A program made the position numbers and the translations under genes. A DNA stretch of 40,173 nucleotides from Oscillatoriales cyanobacterium SM2_2_1. GTDB lineage: Bacteria; Cyanobacteriota; Cyanobacteriia; Pseudanabaenales; Pseudanabaenaceae. Shown here piece by piece: positions 25,244 through 36,543 of this stretch (position 1 is the stretch's first letter; each line of letters begins with the position of its first letter). Below the pieces are notes generated by a model. It ran no database searches. It was not told the origin of the DNA and saw only the letters and a program-made list of their open reading frames with translations. The stretch covers positions 1-40,173 of the forward strand of contig JAAUUH010000016.1 of NCBI GenBank assembly GCA_012031145.1, given 5' to 3'.

Positions 25244-26670
25244 CTAACGATGTCTAGGCGTGGCTGGACGAGAGTCGCGGGTTTCATAGCGCTGGTTCGT
25301 TTTACTGGGCTTGACTGGTTTTGCCGGACGCTCAGGAGCCTTCTTGCTAAGCACCTGCAGGGTAGCCTGCTCAGACTTTTCCGATTGAATTGATGTATAG
25401 GCCAGTTGTAATGCGGCAGCTGCAATCGCCTGGGCATCGTAATCTTCAGACAACTGGGACACCAGCGGCAAAAATGAAGCCAACCGCTCCCCTGCGAGGG
25501 TCTGCTGAATTAATTGGGTAAATCGGGCAATTCGCTGCTCTTGGATTTGGGCCAAAGTTGGCAAAGGCATGAGGGGCAGGGGCTGGCCCATATGCTTTTC
25601 AAGGTCACGGAGCTTATAGCGTTCCCTAGCAGTCGCCAAAGTGATGGCAATTCCCGTTTTTCCAGCCCGCCCTGTGCGCCGATGCGATGCACGTAGCGCT
25701 CCGGATCGTCGGGTAAATCCAGATTGAATACATGGGTCAATCCGTCAATATCCAAACCGCGGGCAGCGATATCCGTTGCCACGACCCACTTCACCTGCTG
25801 TCCGCGAAACCGTCGAATTAGGGTTTCCCGCTGGGATTGAGACAGATTGCCATGGTATTCATCGACACTGTGCCCGGCGCTAACCAGCGTCTCCGTCAGC
25901 TTACTGGCTGTTTCTTTGGTGCGGACAAAGATAATTGCCGAAGTCGGGCTCTCCAACTCCAGGATCGGCAGCAGCGCTTCTTCTTTAGTCAAATGGGGTG
26001 GGACTTGGTATACTTGCTGGTCAATACGATTGGTGGTTCCCACCTCAGGCTCCACCTTTACCGTAATGGGCGATCGCAGGTAATTTTTTACCAGACGGCG
26101 CACCGCGGGGGGCATGGTCGCCGAGAAGAAGGCTGTTTGACGCTCCGCTGGCGTCGTTGCCAAAATCTTCTCCACGTCTTGAATAAACCCCATATTGAGC
26201 ATCTCATCGGCTTCGTCAAGCACAAAGAAGCGTAATGAAGCAAGGTTAAGAACACCTCGATCCATAAGATCAATCACCCGACCCGGGGTCCCGATCACCA
26301 CATGAACGCCCTTGTGAAGTTGTGCCATTTGGCGATCAATTGCTGCCCCACCGTATACGGGCAAAATTCGCGCTCCCGGCTTAAGGTTGAAGCTACGCAT
26401 GGCTTGGGTCACTTGGAGCGCCAGTTCACGAGTTGGCGTTAAAATTAGTCCTTGGAGAGTGTCAACCTCTAAATCGAGTTGCTCTAATAGGGGAATTGAG
26501 AAGGCTGCGGTCTTGCCAGTACCGGTCTGGGCTTGTCCCAAGACATCATGGCCCGCCATGAGATGGGGAATCGCTTGCACCTGGATTGCCGTTGGCTCCT
26601 GAAAACCAATAGACTCCAAACGGGCAACCCGTGCTTCCGACAGTCCAAGCTCTGAAAAATGAGAAGACAT
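25244..26670 (-). pseudogene. crhR: DEAD-box RNA helicase (CrhR type), frameshifted
   Basis: The start is the ATG at 26670 (MSSHFSELGLSEARVARLES), with AGGA upstream. Helicase motifs in order: Q motif FQEPTAIQ, motif I AQTGTGKT, Ia PTRELA, Ib TPGRVIDL, II DEAD, III SAT, IV SAIIFVRTK, V VATDIAARGLD, then VI, which breaks: the observed frame reads YVHRIGAQGGLEK, but with one extra G (the CC at 25679-25680 on the plus strand read as CCC) it reads YVHRIGRTGRAGKTGIAITL, followed by the C-terminal frame ATARERYKLRDLEKHMGQPL and a basic tail. The closest family I recognise is cyanobacterial CrhR (cold/redox-regulated). About 200 bases upstream are non-coding and may be a long 5' leader. The indel is probably a sequence error. 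Confidence 0.88.
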
Positions 26671-26871
26671 GAATGATCCTAGATAAATGTGCTGATTCAG
26701 GAAACGCTGTTCCTTTGAAATCTGAGTGCAACAGAAAAATGTTTCCGCACCACACCAACCAGCCGCACCGAAGCAAAATAAAGCACACTGCAACTGGGTA
26801 GCAGAACAACAGACGCAACCCAATATTAATGATTGTAAATCTTCTGCCTCAGAATGACAACGTTTACACGC

Positions 26872-27123
26872 TTACTCCGTGTTGATGAGGTTCTCGGCTG
26901 AAGCGGCAAACTGCTGCCACAGAGATTTGATTTGATTGTAGGCTTCAAGAGGTGGGATTTTACCGCTGGTCTCTAAGGCGCAGATGATCGCAACACGGCT
27001 AGCAAATTCCTGCAAATTTGCATCAAAGGCAAGATTCCCAAGCGTGATCTCGCCCTGATAACTATGGCGCGCATGGAGAAATCGGTCTTTAATTTGTTCG
27101 GCGCTGGGGTCAGGCTCATTCAT
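26872..27123 (-). CDS. Conserved cyanobacterial small protein (DUF7219-like)
   Basis: The ATG at 27123 (MNEPDPSAEQIKDRFLHARH) gives 83 aa. The core SYQGEITLGNLAFDANLQEF, then ASRVAIICALETSGKIPPLE, then AYNQIKSLWQQF is a conserved pattern I associate with a short cyanobacterial family (DUF7219, from memory). It appears all-helical and cytosolic. No function is known. A longer TTG start at 27180 is less likely. It lies between the helicase and rpsT on the same strand. Confidence 0.7.
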   Translation of the reverse strand: MNEPDPSAEQIKDRFLHARHSYQGEITLGNLAFDANLQEFASRVAIICALETSGKIPPLEAYNQIKSLWQQFAASAENLINTE

Positions 27124-27230
27124 GGCATCGGGAATATAGGGTGAGTTGCCTAGAACAAAGCCACAGCCTAACGGATGCAACTTTGAAGTACAGGTGCCAG
27201 ACCCTGAGCGCGGATTTGTCCAGAGTCGGG

Positions 27231-27575
<345 letters not shown>

Positions 27576-27603
27576 CTATTATCCTACCATTCCTAACCCA
27601 AAT

Positions 27604-28991
27604 ATGTCACCCCTATCTGCAAAGCGCCCTATGACCTACCTGAATGTGATTTCTCTGTTGGGAATATTTGGACTCTGTGTCATTGCTTGGCTATTCTCGG
27701 AGGATCGTCGGGTGATTGCTTGGCGAACAATTGGACTAGGAATTGGACTGCAATTGGTGCTGGGTTTTTTGGTGTTTCGCAATCCCCAGACCCGGGAGGC
27801 CCTCAATGAATTTAGTAAATTGCTGGATGGGTTATTTGCAGCTGCGGATGCTGGGGCAAGATTTGTTTTTGGACGAACGATTGTGCCGCTACCGGAGGTG
27901 AAGCCAGAGGTGAACGTGGGGTATATTTTTGCCTTCCGGGCTTTGCCGGCGGTGATTTTCTTTTCTGGCTTCATGGCACTACTGGAGAATTTGGGGATTA
28001 TTCAGGTGATCACCAATTTCTTTGCCAAGATCTTTTTCTGGACAATGCGGCTAAGTGGGGCGGAGGCTTTGAGTGGGGCGGCAAATATTTTTGTGGGGAT
28101 CGAGGCGGCGATCGTGGTTAAGCCCTATCTGGCTAAGATGACCCGCAGTGAGCTGTGTGCAATTTTGTCTTGCTGCTTTGGGACAGCTGCTTCTTCGACA
28201 CTAGCAATTTATGTGAGTTTTTTGCGCCCTGTTTTTCCTAATATTCTCGGACATTTGGTGTCGGCCTCGGTGATGGCGATCCCAGCTTGTTTTGTTTTAT
28301 CAAAAATTGTGGTGCCAGAGCGGGAGCGACCGCTGACGATGGGAGGGATTCCCAACGAGCCAATCGCGGACGGAGCGGAACCGGAAAAGGTGTCGCCAAT
28401 GGGTGCCTTGATTTTGGGTGCGTTAGACGGGCTCAAGATGGCGGTGTCGATCGCGGCGGTGCTGATTATGATTGTGGGCTTGGTTTATTTAATCAACCAG
28501 ATTTTTGGGTTTCTCGCGGGGCTGGCGAAGTTTCAAATGGACAATGGGGCATTCTGGGCGATGGCGATCCGGGGGGTAGGCGAGGTGTTTGAGGTGGTGA
28601 ATTTACCCAATTTGCAGGGGGCGCTGTTTTACCCGCTGACGTTGCTGACGGGGGTGGAGCCAAAGGATGCCTGGACGGCTTCGGTGATTATTGGCCGGCG
28701 GTTGCTGGAGACGGCAATTCCTCCCTATCAGGCGATCGCCCAAGCGGCAAGGATGGTTTGGTGAGTAGCCGCACGGTGCTGATTGTGTCCTATGCTTTGT
28801 CAGGGTTTGCCCATTTGGCCTCGGTGGGAATTTTCGTCGGAGGCACGACGGCACTGATTCCATCGCGGCGTAAGGATATTGCGACGCTAGGTTGGAAGGC
28901 TCTGTTTGTGGGAACGCTGGCCACAATGATGATTGCGGCGTTGGCCGGTCTTTATGATGACGGCAATCCCAGTATTATTGGCTCCCCCTAA
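27604..28991 (+). pseudogene. nupC: NupC-type (CNT) nucleoside transporter, frameshifted
   Basis: From the ATG at 27604 (MSPLSAKRPMTYLNVISLLG; an ATG at 27631 is also possible) the protein has multiple membrane helices and the CNT signatures GLGIGLQLVLGFLVFR, SGAEALSGAANIFVGIEAAI and ELCAILSCCFGTAASSTLAI. The frame stops at 28764 after AIAQAARMVW. The missing end, SSRTVLIVSYALSGFAHLAS, then VGIFVGGTTALIPSRRKDIA, lies in another frame running to 28991. One extra G at 28751-28752 (GG to GGG) joins them as QAARDGLVSSRTV, as expected for this family. CNT proteins import nucleosides with H+ or Na+. The indel is probably a sequence error. Confidence 0.85.
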
Positions 28992-29025
28992 ATTAATTGC
29001 ACGGTTGGGGGTGATCGCCAATGGT

Positions 29026-30983
29026 TTAATGGGCGGGTGGGAAGCATTGCGAGACTGGCTTGTCGCTCTCGCTAACTTCGGGGCTAAATCCTAGAACCCG
29101 GTAAACGGCGGTTTCCAGTTGTTTGCCCTTCAGGCGAATCTGATCAACAAATTCGATTTTGAAGTTGGCGGTGAGGTGTTGGTAGGTGGCGTCACTGATC
29201 AGAATATGGTACTCACCACCATCGATTTGTTTGTTGAGGCTTTCAAGGCGGGAAGCAATATTGACGGTGTCGCCAAGCACAGAGTATTCCAAGCGTTCAT
29301 CACTGCCCAAACTGCCGGCGATCGCCCAGCCTGAATTAATGCCAATTCCTGTGATCACGGGGGGGAGACCACGGGCAATGTAGGTTTCGTTGAGCTGTTG
29401 CAGTTTTTGGGCTATGGTCACAGCCGCGCGGACGGCATTACAGGCATCTCGCTGCTGCTCTGCGGGCGTGCTGTGGGGGATAGCACGCCAAAAACCGCCA
29501 TCACCGCATCACCAATATATTTGTCAACCATTCCCCCATGGCGCAGAATTTCATCGGCAATCAGACTGAGGTAGTGATTAAGCCAGTTCATTGTTTCATT
29601 GGGGGCTTGGGCTTCGGCGGCAGTGCTGAAGTTGCGCATATCCGTAAACAGCACCGTTACATAAACATCCTGTCCTTGAATCCGCCCATCTTCGAGGAAT
29701 TTCTGGCGACTACTCCAGATGATACTGACCAGTTCCTTGGACACATGGCGGGAAAATAAACCCATGAGAATTTTGCGCTCTGCCTGTTCTAAGGACAGCA
29801 GATAGGCCACAGTCATGACGTTGGCAACCACTAGACCCACAAGGGGGGAGATCAGGGGCAACCACAGTCCACTAAGGAACTGGTTATAGACAAAAAGACA
29901 CAGCACCGCCGCGAGGAGCAGAAGGGCAGCAAGATTCATGGCGGGTTGGCGCAAACGAAAGGCGGTCATGCCGCCCAAAGTACTCCAGCATAAAATCCAG
30001 AGCCATTCGGCCCAGTTGGCCACGACGGTGATGAAGGGTTGGTCTTCGAGAGCAGCATGGATCAGTTGGCTGGCTATGTGGCCGTGGATTTCTACTCCAT
30101 AGGTGACTTCAGCTCCCGTAGATAGGGGCGTAGGGTAGTTGTCTTTGACACTAACGGCAGTTGAGCCAATTAAAACGAGGCGATCGCGGAAGACCTGGGA
30201 ATCAACTTTTCCCTCCAATAGATCGGCGGCGGAAACAACGGGAAAAAAGCCGGCACGTCCCCGATAGTTGATCATGATCTGATAACCGCTGGCATCCTCA
30301 TCTTGGTAGCCACCGAAGGTGGGCGTTAACCGGGGAATTATCTGTCTGCCAGCCCGGAGGGTCACGGTTTCGGGATCAAAGACCAGTCCCTCTTGACCGC
30401 GCGATCGCAGGAACTGATCGGCGAGAGCATAGGCTAGGGAGGCCCCATCCCCAACTAGGTTGGCCCGCCGCACCACGCTGCCTTCATCGGTGACGATATT
30501 GGCAAAACCGAAGGCGCTAATTTGGCTGAGATCCGCAGGTGGGAGGACACTGCGCTCTCCAGGCTGAACTGCCACAAAGGAAACATTAACCACATTCTGG
30601 GCCTTGGCGATCGCCGACACTAGAATCTGCCGCCCTTTGGGATCTTCGGGGGGTTGGATCAAATCAAGGTATTTATCAATCCCAATGGCCGCTGGTTTAC
30701 CCTGAGAAATTTGAGTCACCATCTGCCCAAACATGCGATCGCTCCACGGCCACCGCTTCTGACGTTGGATGTCATCTTCACCGATGGCCACAATAACCAC
30801 GTAGGGATCGGGGCGAAGGTTGCCCCGTTGGCGCAGCATGGCATCATAGGTTCGCAGTTCAAATTGGACAAAGGCACGGGTGCTGCGTAACACGATTACA
30901 CCCCCGTAAACCAGACCAATAATACTGATCGCAATGAGGGGTTGGTGGTGCTGACGGATCAGCCTGATCAGGCGGTGAAGCAT
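29026..30983 (-). pseudogene. CHASE2-domain adenylate cyclase, frameshifted
   Basis: The first frame (from 30983) has an N-terminal membrane helix, an extracytoplasmic CHASE2 domain (about 35-320, with YDAMLRQRGNLRPDPYVVIV and RLVLIGSTAVSVKDNYPTP), three membrane segments (about 325-400) and a class III cyclase domain with VTVLFTDMRNFS and VDKYIGDAVMAVFG. The frame then breaks at a G5 run (29475-29479); read as G6 it continues PHSTPAEQQRDACNAVRAAV into the second frame, TIAQKLQQLN...GINSGWAIAGSLG, RLEYSVLGDTVNIASRLESL. Both metal aspartates, the adenine-selecting Lys (VDKYIGD) and Asp (LGDTVN), and the transition-state Asn/Arg are present, indicating adenylate cyclase. It is divergent from hisB. 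The indel is probably a sequence error. Confidence 0.88.
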
Positions 30984-31036
30984 ATCCCTATGGTGCTAAG
31001 GTGAACTGAGTACTACCCTGAGGTCAAGAATAAACC

Positions 31037-31633
31037 ATGTCCCTGCCCCGAATTGCCCATGTGGAGCGCCAAACTGGAGAAACCCAAGTGGCAGTTACCC
31101 TTAACCTCGACGGTACGGGTAAGGCAGAGGTGCATACGGGGATTCCGTTTCTTGATCATATGCTGCACCAATGGTGTGCCCATGGCTTAATTGACTTAGC
31201 CGTGACCGCCACCGGCGACCTCCACATTGATGACCACCACACTAATGAAGATGTGGGCATTACCCTGGGGCAGGCCGTGGCCCAGGCAGTGGGTGATCGC
31301 AAAGGTATTGTCCGGTTCGGGCATTTTTTAGCTCCCCTCGATGAGGCACTGGTGCAAGTAGCCCTCGATTTTTCTGGACGCCCCTATTTATCCTACGGAT
31401 TGGTGATCCCTACTGCCCGAGTTGGCACCTACGATACTCAACTGGTGCGGGAATTTTGGCAGGCAATAGTCAACCATGCCCAATTGACGCTGCACATCCA
31501 GCAATTATCCGGTCTCAACTCCCACCACATTATTGAGTCCAACTTCAAAGCCTTTGCCCGCGCCTTTCGGATGGCGATCGCCCTTGACCCCCGCCGCAGC
31601 CATGAGATTCCCAGTTCTAAGGGTGTCCTATGA
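31037..31633 (+). CDS. hisB: Imidazoleglycerol-phosphate dehydratase
   Basis: The protein is 198 aa and monofunctional, catalysing the sixth step of histidine synthesis (IGP to imidazole-acetol phosphate). The metal-binding His clusters are present: [25 protein letters not shown], and [20 protein letters not shown]. The N-terminus [20 protein letters not shown] and length match bacterial HisB. A GAGG motif precedes the ATG. It stands apart from other his genes, as usual in cyanobacteria. Its end overlaps the convergent phosphatase gene by 6 bases. Confidence 0.96.
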   Translation: MSLPRIAHVERQTGETQVAVTLNLDGTGKAEVHTGIPFLDHMLHQWCAHGLIDLAVTATGDLHIDDHHTNEDVGITLGQAVAQAVGDRKGIVRFGHFLAPLDEALVQVALDFSGRPYLSYGLVIPTARVGTYDTQLVREFWQAIVNHAQLTLHIQQLSGLNSHHIIESNFKAFARAFRMAIALDPRRSHEIPSSKGVL

Positions 31634-32428
31634 CCGCAGCTCTAGGCAAATTAAGGTCGTGTCGTCATTGGGTAACCGCTGGAGCGATCTCTCCCCATCT
31701 ACCCACTGGCAGAACTGTCGGCTGTTGCGAATCTGATTAAGTTGTTGCCATGGATTGTTCCCCAACTCCAACTGACTAAAAATCCAAGCGGCTAGGGCAT
31801 CGGTCACAAGGTAAAAGCGATCGCCCAAACGCCCCACGCCACAGAGTGAGCGAGCCGGCACGATCAGTGGGGGCTGTTGCCCTTGGGAGCTCAATAGGGG
31901 GGGACGAAACCCCAATAACTGACCATTGGTGATCGGAAAGCACGCCATTACCCGCTGTTGCCGCACAACAAATAGACAGGAATCCCCCACGGCGATCGCC
32001 CGCCACTGCCGATCCCGCAATAGTACTAGCCCCAACAATGTGGCAAAGGTTCCCTCCTGGGCTTTGCGGCGGGCATACCAGCGCAACTGCTGCGCATCTA
32101 GCCACTGCGCCCAGTGTTGCTGCAATGGGTACAGCCAGTCGGACGATAAATCCTGCGTTGGTCGGCGGACATAGGTCTCCACTAAAATTTGGGCCCACTG
32201 TCGGGCAAAGGAAGACTCTGTTGCCCCATCCGCGATCGCCACCACCCAGCCCCGCTCACCTGCCCACCAAGCATAGGCATCCTCACACTCATGAAGGGCA
32301 TTGCCCGCCTTATGCACCGAAAAACATTGTCGCAACCGAGGCATTCCCAACCGTGACCGCCCCCCCATGGTTTGATGGGGTTGCTTTGGCCGGTGAAGCC
32401 GGAGCGGAAAAGCAAGGGGAACCTTCAT
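31628..32428 (-). CDS. PP2C-like protein phosphatase
   Basis: The protein is up to 266 aa. It has [20 protein letters not shown] (first metal Asp region), [18 protein letters not shown] (DG metal-binding motif), [22 protein letters not shown] (GDS motif), and a C-terminal [13 protein letters not shown] with the DD metal residues. These are the motifs of bacterial PP2C/SpoIIE-related phosphatases, acting on Ser/Thr phosphate with Mn or Mg. The ATG at 32428 has AGGA at good spacing, but only 18 bases separate it from the divergent start at 32447. An internal start at 32344 ([10 protein letters not shown]) would leave more room for promoters. No kinase is adjacent. Confidence 0.85.
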   Translation of the reverse strand: MKVPLAFPLRLHRPKQPHQTMGGRSRLGMPRLRQCFSVHKAGNALHECEDAYAWWAGERGWVVAIADGATESSFARQWAQILVETYVRRPTQDLSSDWLYPLQQHWAQWLDAQQLRWYARRKAQEGTFATLLGLVLLRDRQWRAIAVGDSCLFVVRQQRVMACFPITNGQLLGFRPPLLSSQGQQPPLIVPARSLCGVGRLGDRFYLVTDALAAWIFSQLELGNNPWQQLNQIRNSRQFCQWVDGERSLQRLPNDDTTLICLELRS

Positions 32429-32446
32429 CCGTAGTATCCTGTAGCC

Positions 32447-32875
32447 ATGAGTACCCCATTCGTCCTCAAGATCCCTAAATATCTCGTCGTGCCCACCTAT
32501 CTGATTGGCGGGCTAATGGGCGGGCTCAACACCATTGGCTTCGCCAGCGCCTATGCCGTGCCCCAAAAACCGACCCAGCCAAGTCTATGGTGGCGATCAC
32601 AACGGCTAGATGCCAACTGGGTAGAAACCATTACCACTAATGAGCGGGAAAAGTATGTTGACATTACAATTAACATTGCCCGTTGGTCAACCGCAGACCT
32701 CATGCGCCGCTACACGATCATTAACTTCCTAGCCCAAGATGCCATCCGTCAAGGCTACGGACTTCGCCTCCTAGACCGCCGAGGTCAAGAACTCGCCCAA
32801 GTCACCAAAAATGGCGATCGCTGGCAAATCATTCCCCCCGACCTCCGCGCCCGACCCTTTCGTCCCCAAAATTAA
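32447..32875 (+). CDS. Conserved hypothetical protein
   Basis: The protein is 142 aa. A moderately hydrophobic N-terminus (YLVVPTYLIGGLMGGLNTIG, about 12-31) may be a membrane anchor or signal. The rest is a compact mixed domain with WVETITTNEREKYVDITINI, DLMRRYTIINFLAQDAIRQG and GYGLRLLDRRGQELAQV. The style is of a cyanobacterium-specific protein. I do not recognise a function. It starts 18 bases from the annotated start of the divergent phosphatase. Confidence 0.65.
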   Translation: MSTPFVLKIPKYLVVPTYLIGGLMGGLNTIGFASAYAVPQKPTQPSLWWRSQRLDANWVETITTNEREKYVDITINIARWSTADLMRRYTIINFLAQDAIRQGYGLRLLDRRGQELAQVTKNGDRWQIIPPDLRARPFRPQN

Positions 32876-32968
32876 GCTCGGCAGACAGACGACCTCTCAC
32901 CCAAAGTGCAGGGAATCTGAAGCCGGGAGCATGACAATCAGCGGCTTAAATGATCTTATTCGACATCT

Positions 32969-32993
32969 GTCCGCACCCTAAATCAGGGCGGAC
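32969..32993. terminator. Hairpin between convergent genes
   Basis: GTCCGC (32969-32974) pairs with GCGGAC (32988-32993) with an inner CCT/AGG, in the 285-base convergent interval after the hypothetical gene (stop 32875) and before the gene ending at 33161. There is no T-run on either side, so termination is only a possibility. The rest of 32876-33160 holds a short direct repeat GCTGAAATA (about 33017-33037) and nothing else I can support. Confidence 0.3.
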
Positions 32994-33160
32994 TTACCTA
33001 TTCCGTTAAAATATTTTGCTGAAATATTTCGCTGAAATAGATGCACCAGCATCAGCTTTACCCAAAGACACCAAATTTCTAGTCCCAGTAAGGTACAGTC
33101 CGCCTTCGCGAGGCATTGAGAGGACTCCATTAACAACCCCCCGCGACCAGCAAACCCTAC

Positions 33161-33685
33161 CTAATTGCTGCTCGTCCGAGGGAAGGCTTCCTCGACAAAC
33201 CCCAACTCAAACAACTGCTGATAGGCCAGTTGTCCCAGTTCCCGCGTCGGTGCTTGACTGCGAATTAGCTGAACCAACAGGGGCACTGCCAATTCTGGAC
33301 GATTCTGTGCCCGGTATACAATCGCCAGCTCATAGGTCGCGCGATCGCGCAATTGAGCCGCCTGCAGCGCCCTCTGGCGATGCCCATCCGCTAAACGGTT
33401 ATCTACCCCCGAAAAACTCGTGAACAGTTCCTGATAAAAATTCGACAGATTGTTGAACACCTGCCGCGCATCCTGCAGTTTAGACACCGCCAGCTCATAA
33501 TTTTGCCGACTGGCTGCCGCCGTTGCCTCGCCCACCAGTCGCTCCCCACCAGAAATACTGAGCACTGTGCTTTCTAAAGAATTCGGGCGGGGTGTTGGAC
33601 GCGCTTGGGCCAAAACACCTTGGGAGCCAATCAAACCAGTGATCGCCCAGCCGAGCACAGCTAACTTACCAAAAGACATCACCAT
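33161..33685 (-). CDS. Exported helical-repeat (TPR-like) hypothetical protein
   Basis: I take the ATG at 33685 (MVMSFGKLAVLGWAITGLIG), giving 174 aa with a typical signal peptide cut after SQGVLAQA; an ATG at 33718 is an alternative start. The mature protein is helical with TPR-like spacing: GEATAAASRQNYELAVSKLQ, AAQLRDRATYELAIVYRAQN, RPELAVPLLVQLIRS. A periplasmic location is likely. No family name is certain. Confidence 0.7.
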   Translation of the reverse strand: MVMSFGKLAVLGWAITGLIGSQGVLAQARPTPRPNSLESTVLSISGGERLVGEATAAASRQNYELAVSKLQDARQVFNNLSNFYQELFTSFSGVDNRLADGHRQRALQAAQLRDRATYELAIVYRAQNRPELAVPLLVQLIRSQAPTRELGQLAYQQLFELGFVEEAFPRTSSN

Positions 33686-33749
33686 ATCCGAGTGCACCCC
33701 AAAACGAAGACCCTGCATATTATCACCCAACACCACATCTCTGAATTAT

Positions 33750-34076
33750 CTAAAACGTGCGCTGAAGTCGAACCACTAGATTTCGACTCGTAGCATTGTC
33801 TGGTCCAGCCACCGCAAAAAACACCACCCCACGACCCGCCTCACAACGAATCGATGCACTATAGCGCCCATTGACCCCAAATGCACCCCGGCCAATCGGC
33901 TCAAAATCCTCTGTAAACCCGGCCTGCCGCATTGCCACCTCTGCTCTCTGCTCACATTGTTCCTGACTCATTGTGATGAATTTGACGTTGTTAAAGATAA
34001 TCGGATACTGGGCCATTAGCGGCAACGGTGCCAACAACACTCCCACAATCCCCATACCCACTGGCTGAATTTTCAT
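33750..34076 (-). CDS. Small exported hypothetical protein
   Basis: The ATG at 34076 (MKIQPVGMGIVGVLLAPLPL) is chosen because a strong GGAGGGAG ribosome binding site lies just upstream; a start at 34106 would place that site inside the gene. The 108-aa product has a signal peptide (cut near PLMAQ), then QEQCEQRAEVAMRQAGFTED, IRCEAGRGVVFFAVAGPDN. Two cysteines (in QEQCEQ and IRCEAG) may form a disulfide. I do not recognise the family; this Cys/alpha-then-beta pattern recurs in short secreted cyanobacterial proteins. Confidence 0.7.
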   Translation of the reverse strand: MKIQPVGMGIVGVLLAPLPLMAQYPIIFNNVKFITMSQEQCEQRAEVAMRQAGFTEDFEPIGRGAFGVNGRYSASIRCEAGRGVVFFAVAGPDNATSRNLVVRLQRTF

Positions 34077-34259
34077 TAGTCTCCCTCCAATCACGTTTAT
34101 GTTCATATCAAACGAAATGATGCTCCAAAGTCATTAGCACCCCTACCCTTGACCGTGCCATCCCCCCAAAAGGTTCCCATGGGGACTCGCCGCAACGGTC
34201 AACTGAATTATCATTCCTCTCCCCGTTTCCCAAAAGACAAATAAATAAACTGTGACATT

Positions 34260-34284
34260 CACCGTGATATGCTTGACCACGGTG
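34260..34284. promoter_or_regulatory. Inverted repeat in the atp operon leader
   Basis: CACCGTG (34260-34266) and CACGGTG (34278-34284) form a perfect 7-bp inverted repeat with an 11-base spacer, ending 25 bases before the atp1 GTG start. It could be a regulator site overlapping the promoter (the spacer contains TATGCT) or an mRNA hairpin near the start. Confidence 0.35.
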
Positions 34285-34309
34285 TAAAGCGACCCATGGC
34301 CATTTATCT

Positions 34310-34771
34310 GTGAAAATTCTGCCCGCTAAAAGCCAAGAGCGTCTTCAGCAGCATTCAACTGAGACTCAAGGTCAATCCTTGGCGGAATACGCGCAGCTAA
34401 AACGTCAGTTACTATTTACAACCATTGTCCTGTCCCTCGGGATCGCTGCGGTTGTTTTGGTGACCTACGGAACGCAGATCACCTTAAGCTACTTTCTAGG
34501 GGCTTGGGTTGGTGTCTTCTACCTGCGAATGCTGGCCAAAGAAGTAGATCGGCTCAATGAGCAGGGAAGAACATCGGGATTCCGATTAGGCTTTCCTCGT
34601 CTCGCACTATTTGTGACCCTGATGCTCGTGGCCGCCCGATGGAACCAGTTACACATAGTACCCGTGTTCCTTGGCTTCCTCACCTACAAGCTCGCCATCC
34701 TTGTGGTAGGACTTCAGGATTGGGGCACCTCGACCTCTGTCCATCCTTCTTCCAACAACTCATTAACATGA
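34310..34771 (+). CDS. atp1: ATP synthase accessory subunit I (Atp1)
   Basis: The protein is 153 aa, starting at GTG 34310. Four hydrophobic segments are present (about 35-52, 55-75, 97-111, 117-133), with the conserved [20 protein letters not shown]. This small protein heads the ATP synthase operon in cyanobacteria and is thought to help c-ring assembly. Its TGA overlaps the atpB start codon (ATGATG), indicating coupling. The start lacks a strong ribosome binding site, which is common for this gene. Confidence 0.88.
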   Translation: MKILPAKSQERLQQHSTETQGQSLAEYAQLKRQLLFTTIVLSLGIAAVVLVTYGTQITLSYFLGAWVGVFYLRMLAKEVDRLNEQGRTSGFRLGFPRLALFVTLMLVAARWNQLHIVPVFLGFLTYKLAILVVGLQDWGTSTSVHPSSNNSLT

Positions 34772-35517
34772 TGCTTGTCTCCTTCCCAATGCTCGCTGCC
34801 CTCGAAGTAGGGAAACACTTTTACTGGCAACTGGGCAATCTTGAAGTTCATGGTCAGGTTCTGATTGTGAGTTGGATTGTCATCGGAGTTCTGGTCATTT
34901 CCTCGGCACTCGCCTCCCGAAACCTCCAGACTGTCCCCAGCGGTCTTCAAAATTTTATGGAATATGCTTTGGAGTTCATTCAAGGCATCGCCAAAGACCA
35001 AATTGGTGTCAAACATTATCGGGAATGGGTACCGTTTGTTGGTAGTCTGTTCTTGTTTATCTTTGTCTCCAATTGGCTAGGGGCACTCGTGCCTTGGAAA
35101 TTGGTCAAGCTTCCCGAAGGTGAATTGGCAGCACCGACCTCGGATGTCAACACCACCATCGCCCTCGCCCTATTAGTATCCCTTGCTTACTTCTATGCAG
35201 GGTTCAAAGAGCGGGGACTGGGATACTTTTCCAAATATGTCCAAGGGTCGCCATTTCTACTCCCCCTTTGGGTGATCGAAGACTTCACCAAGCCTCTCTC
35301 CCTGAGTTTTCGTCTGTTCGGCAACATCTTGGCAGATGAGCTGGTTGTGGGGGTATTTGTTCTCTTAGTCCCTTTGGTTATACCCTTGCCGGTCATGATC
35401 CTAGGTCTATTCACAAGTGCCATCCAAGCTCTCATCTTTTCAACTCTTGCTGCTTCCTACATTGGCGAAGCAATGGAAGGGCATGGCGAAGAGGCACACG
35501 ACGATCACCACGCTTAG
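34768..35517 (+). CDS. atpB: ATP synthase subunit a
   Basis: The start is the ATG at 34768 or the adjacent one at 34771, overlapping the atp1 stop; 249 aa. This membrane subunit forms the proton half-channels. It has the essential Arg in [15 protein letters not shown] and five to six membrane helices, ending [20 protein letters not shown], then a His/Asp/Glu-rich tail. It sits in F0 of the thylakoid ATP synthase. The family is often named atpI in chloroplasts. Confidence 0.95.
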   Translation: MMLVSFPMLAALEVGKHFYWQLGNLEVHGQVLIVSWIVIGVLVISSALASRNLQTVPSGLQNFMEYALEFIQGIAKDQIGVKHYREWVPFVGSLFLFIFVSNWLGALVPWKLVKLPEGELAAPTSDVNTTIALALLVSLAYFYAGFKERGLGYFSKYVQGSPFLLPLWVIEDFTKPLSLSFRLFGNILADELVVGVFVLLVPLVIPLPVMILGLFTSAIQALIFSTLAASYIGEAMEGHGEEAHDDHHA

Positions 35518-35622
35518 CCAGAATCAGCGACCTGCAGATCATTACCTACAGGCCATTGTGAACTGGCTGCCAACGCTCCCATTTTGTTGACTTTCTTTAG
35601 TCCACTCACGTTTATTCACTAA

Positions 35623-35889
<267 letters not shown>

Positions 35890-35986
35890 TCGCTGCCGAA
35901 ACACCAGCCCGAGCTAGGGGTATGTTCCCCTAGCTCTACACCCTCCTGTTATCTCGTCAGATCTTTCGTCAGAACCCTATATAACC

Positions 35987-36505
35987 ATGATGGATTTAAT
36001 CCCAAGACTGTCGGGCGGACTCAGTACCCACTGGGTTTTGCTGGCGGCGGAGGCAGAAGGCAAAGGTGGACTCTTTGACGTTGATGCCACCTTGCCAATT
36101 ATGGCAATTCAGTTTCTAATTTTGGTTGCCATTCTCAATGAGCTATTTTTTAAGCCCTTGATGAAGGTTATTGACGAGCGAGATCAGTCCGTTCGCTTTG
36201 GCATAGCCGAAGCCAAGGAGCGATTGTCAAAAGCCAAATCGATGGCCTCAGACTACGAAAAGCAGTTGGCCCAAACTCGCCGTGACATCCAGGAACTGAT
36301 TGCGGCTGCCCAAGCTGATGCCAATAAGATTAGGAATCAGCAGATTGCTGACGCCCTTACCGAAGCGCAATTGCACGTTCAGAATGCCAAAGCAGAGATT
36401 GAGCAGCAAAAGCAGGAAGTTAGCGCTGCCCTTGATCAGCAGGTGACCTCTTTAAGTCATCAGATTTTGACCAAGATTTTGGGGGATTTGGTACAAGTTT
36501 CCTAG
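35987..36505 (+). CDS. atpG: ATP synthase subunit b'
   Basis: The protein is 172 aa, starting MMDLIPRLSGG. One membrane helix (LPIMAIQFLILVAILNELFF, about 36-55) and a long amphipathic coiled-coil stalk with no other domain. It is the divergent second b subunit found in photosynthetic organisms and pairs with AtpF in the peripheral stalk. Position between atpE and atpF is the standard cyanobacterial order. Confidence 0.93.
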   Translation: MMDLIPRLSGGLSTHWVLLAAEAEGKGGLFDVDATLPIMAIQFLILVAILNELFFKPLMKVIDERDQSVRFGIAEAKERLSKAKSMASDYEKQLAQTRRDIQELIAAAQADANKIRNQQIADALTEAQLHVQNAKAEIEQQKQEVSAALDQQVTSLSHQILTKILGDLVQVS

Positions 36506-36543
36506 CTCCCTTATCGCACTCGTAAAGCAATCGCAAAACTGTT

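Noticed and set aside
28758-28991. Separate small membrane protein after nupC
   Set aside because: The sequence is the conserved C-terminal end of CNT transporters and joins nupC after a one-base correction.
29026-29421. Separate cyclase-domain gene
   Set aside because: It is the second half of the class III cyclase domain whose first half ends in the neighbouring frame.
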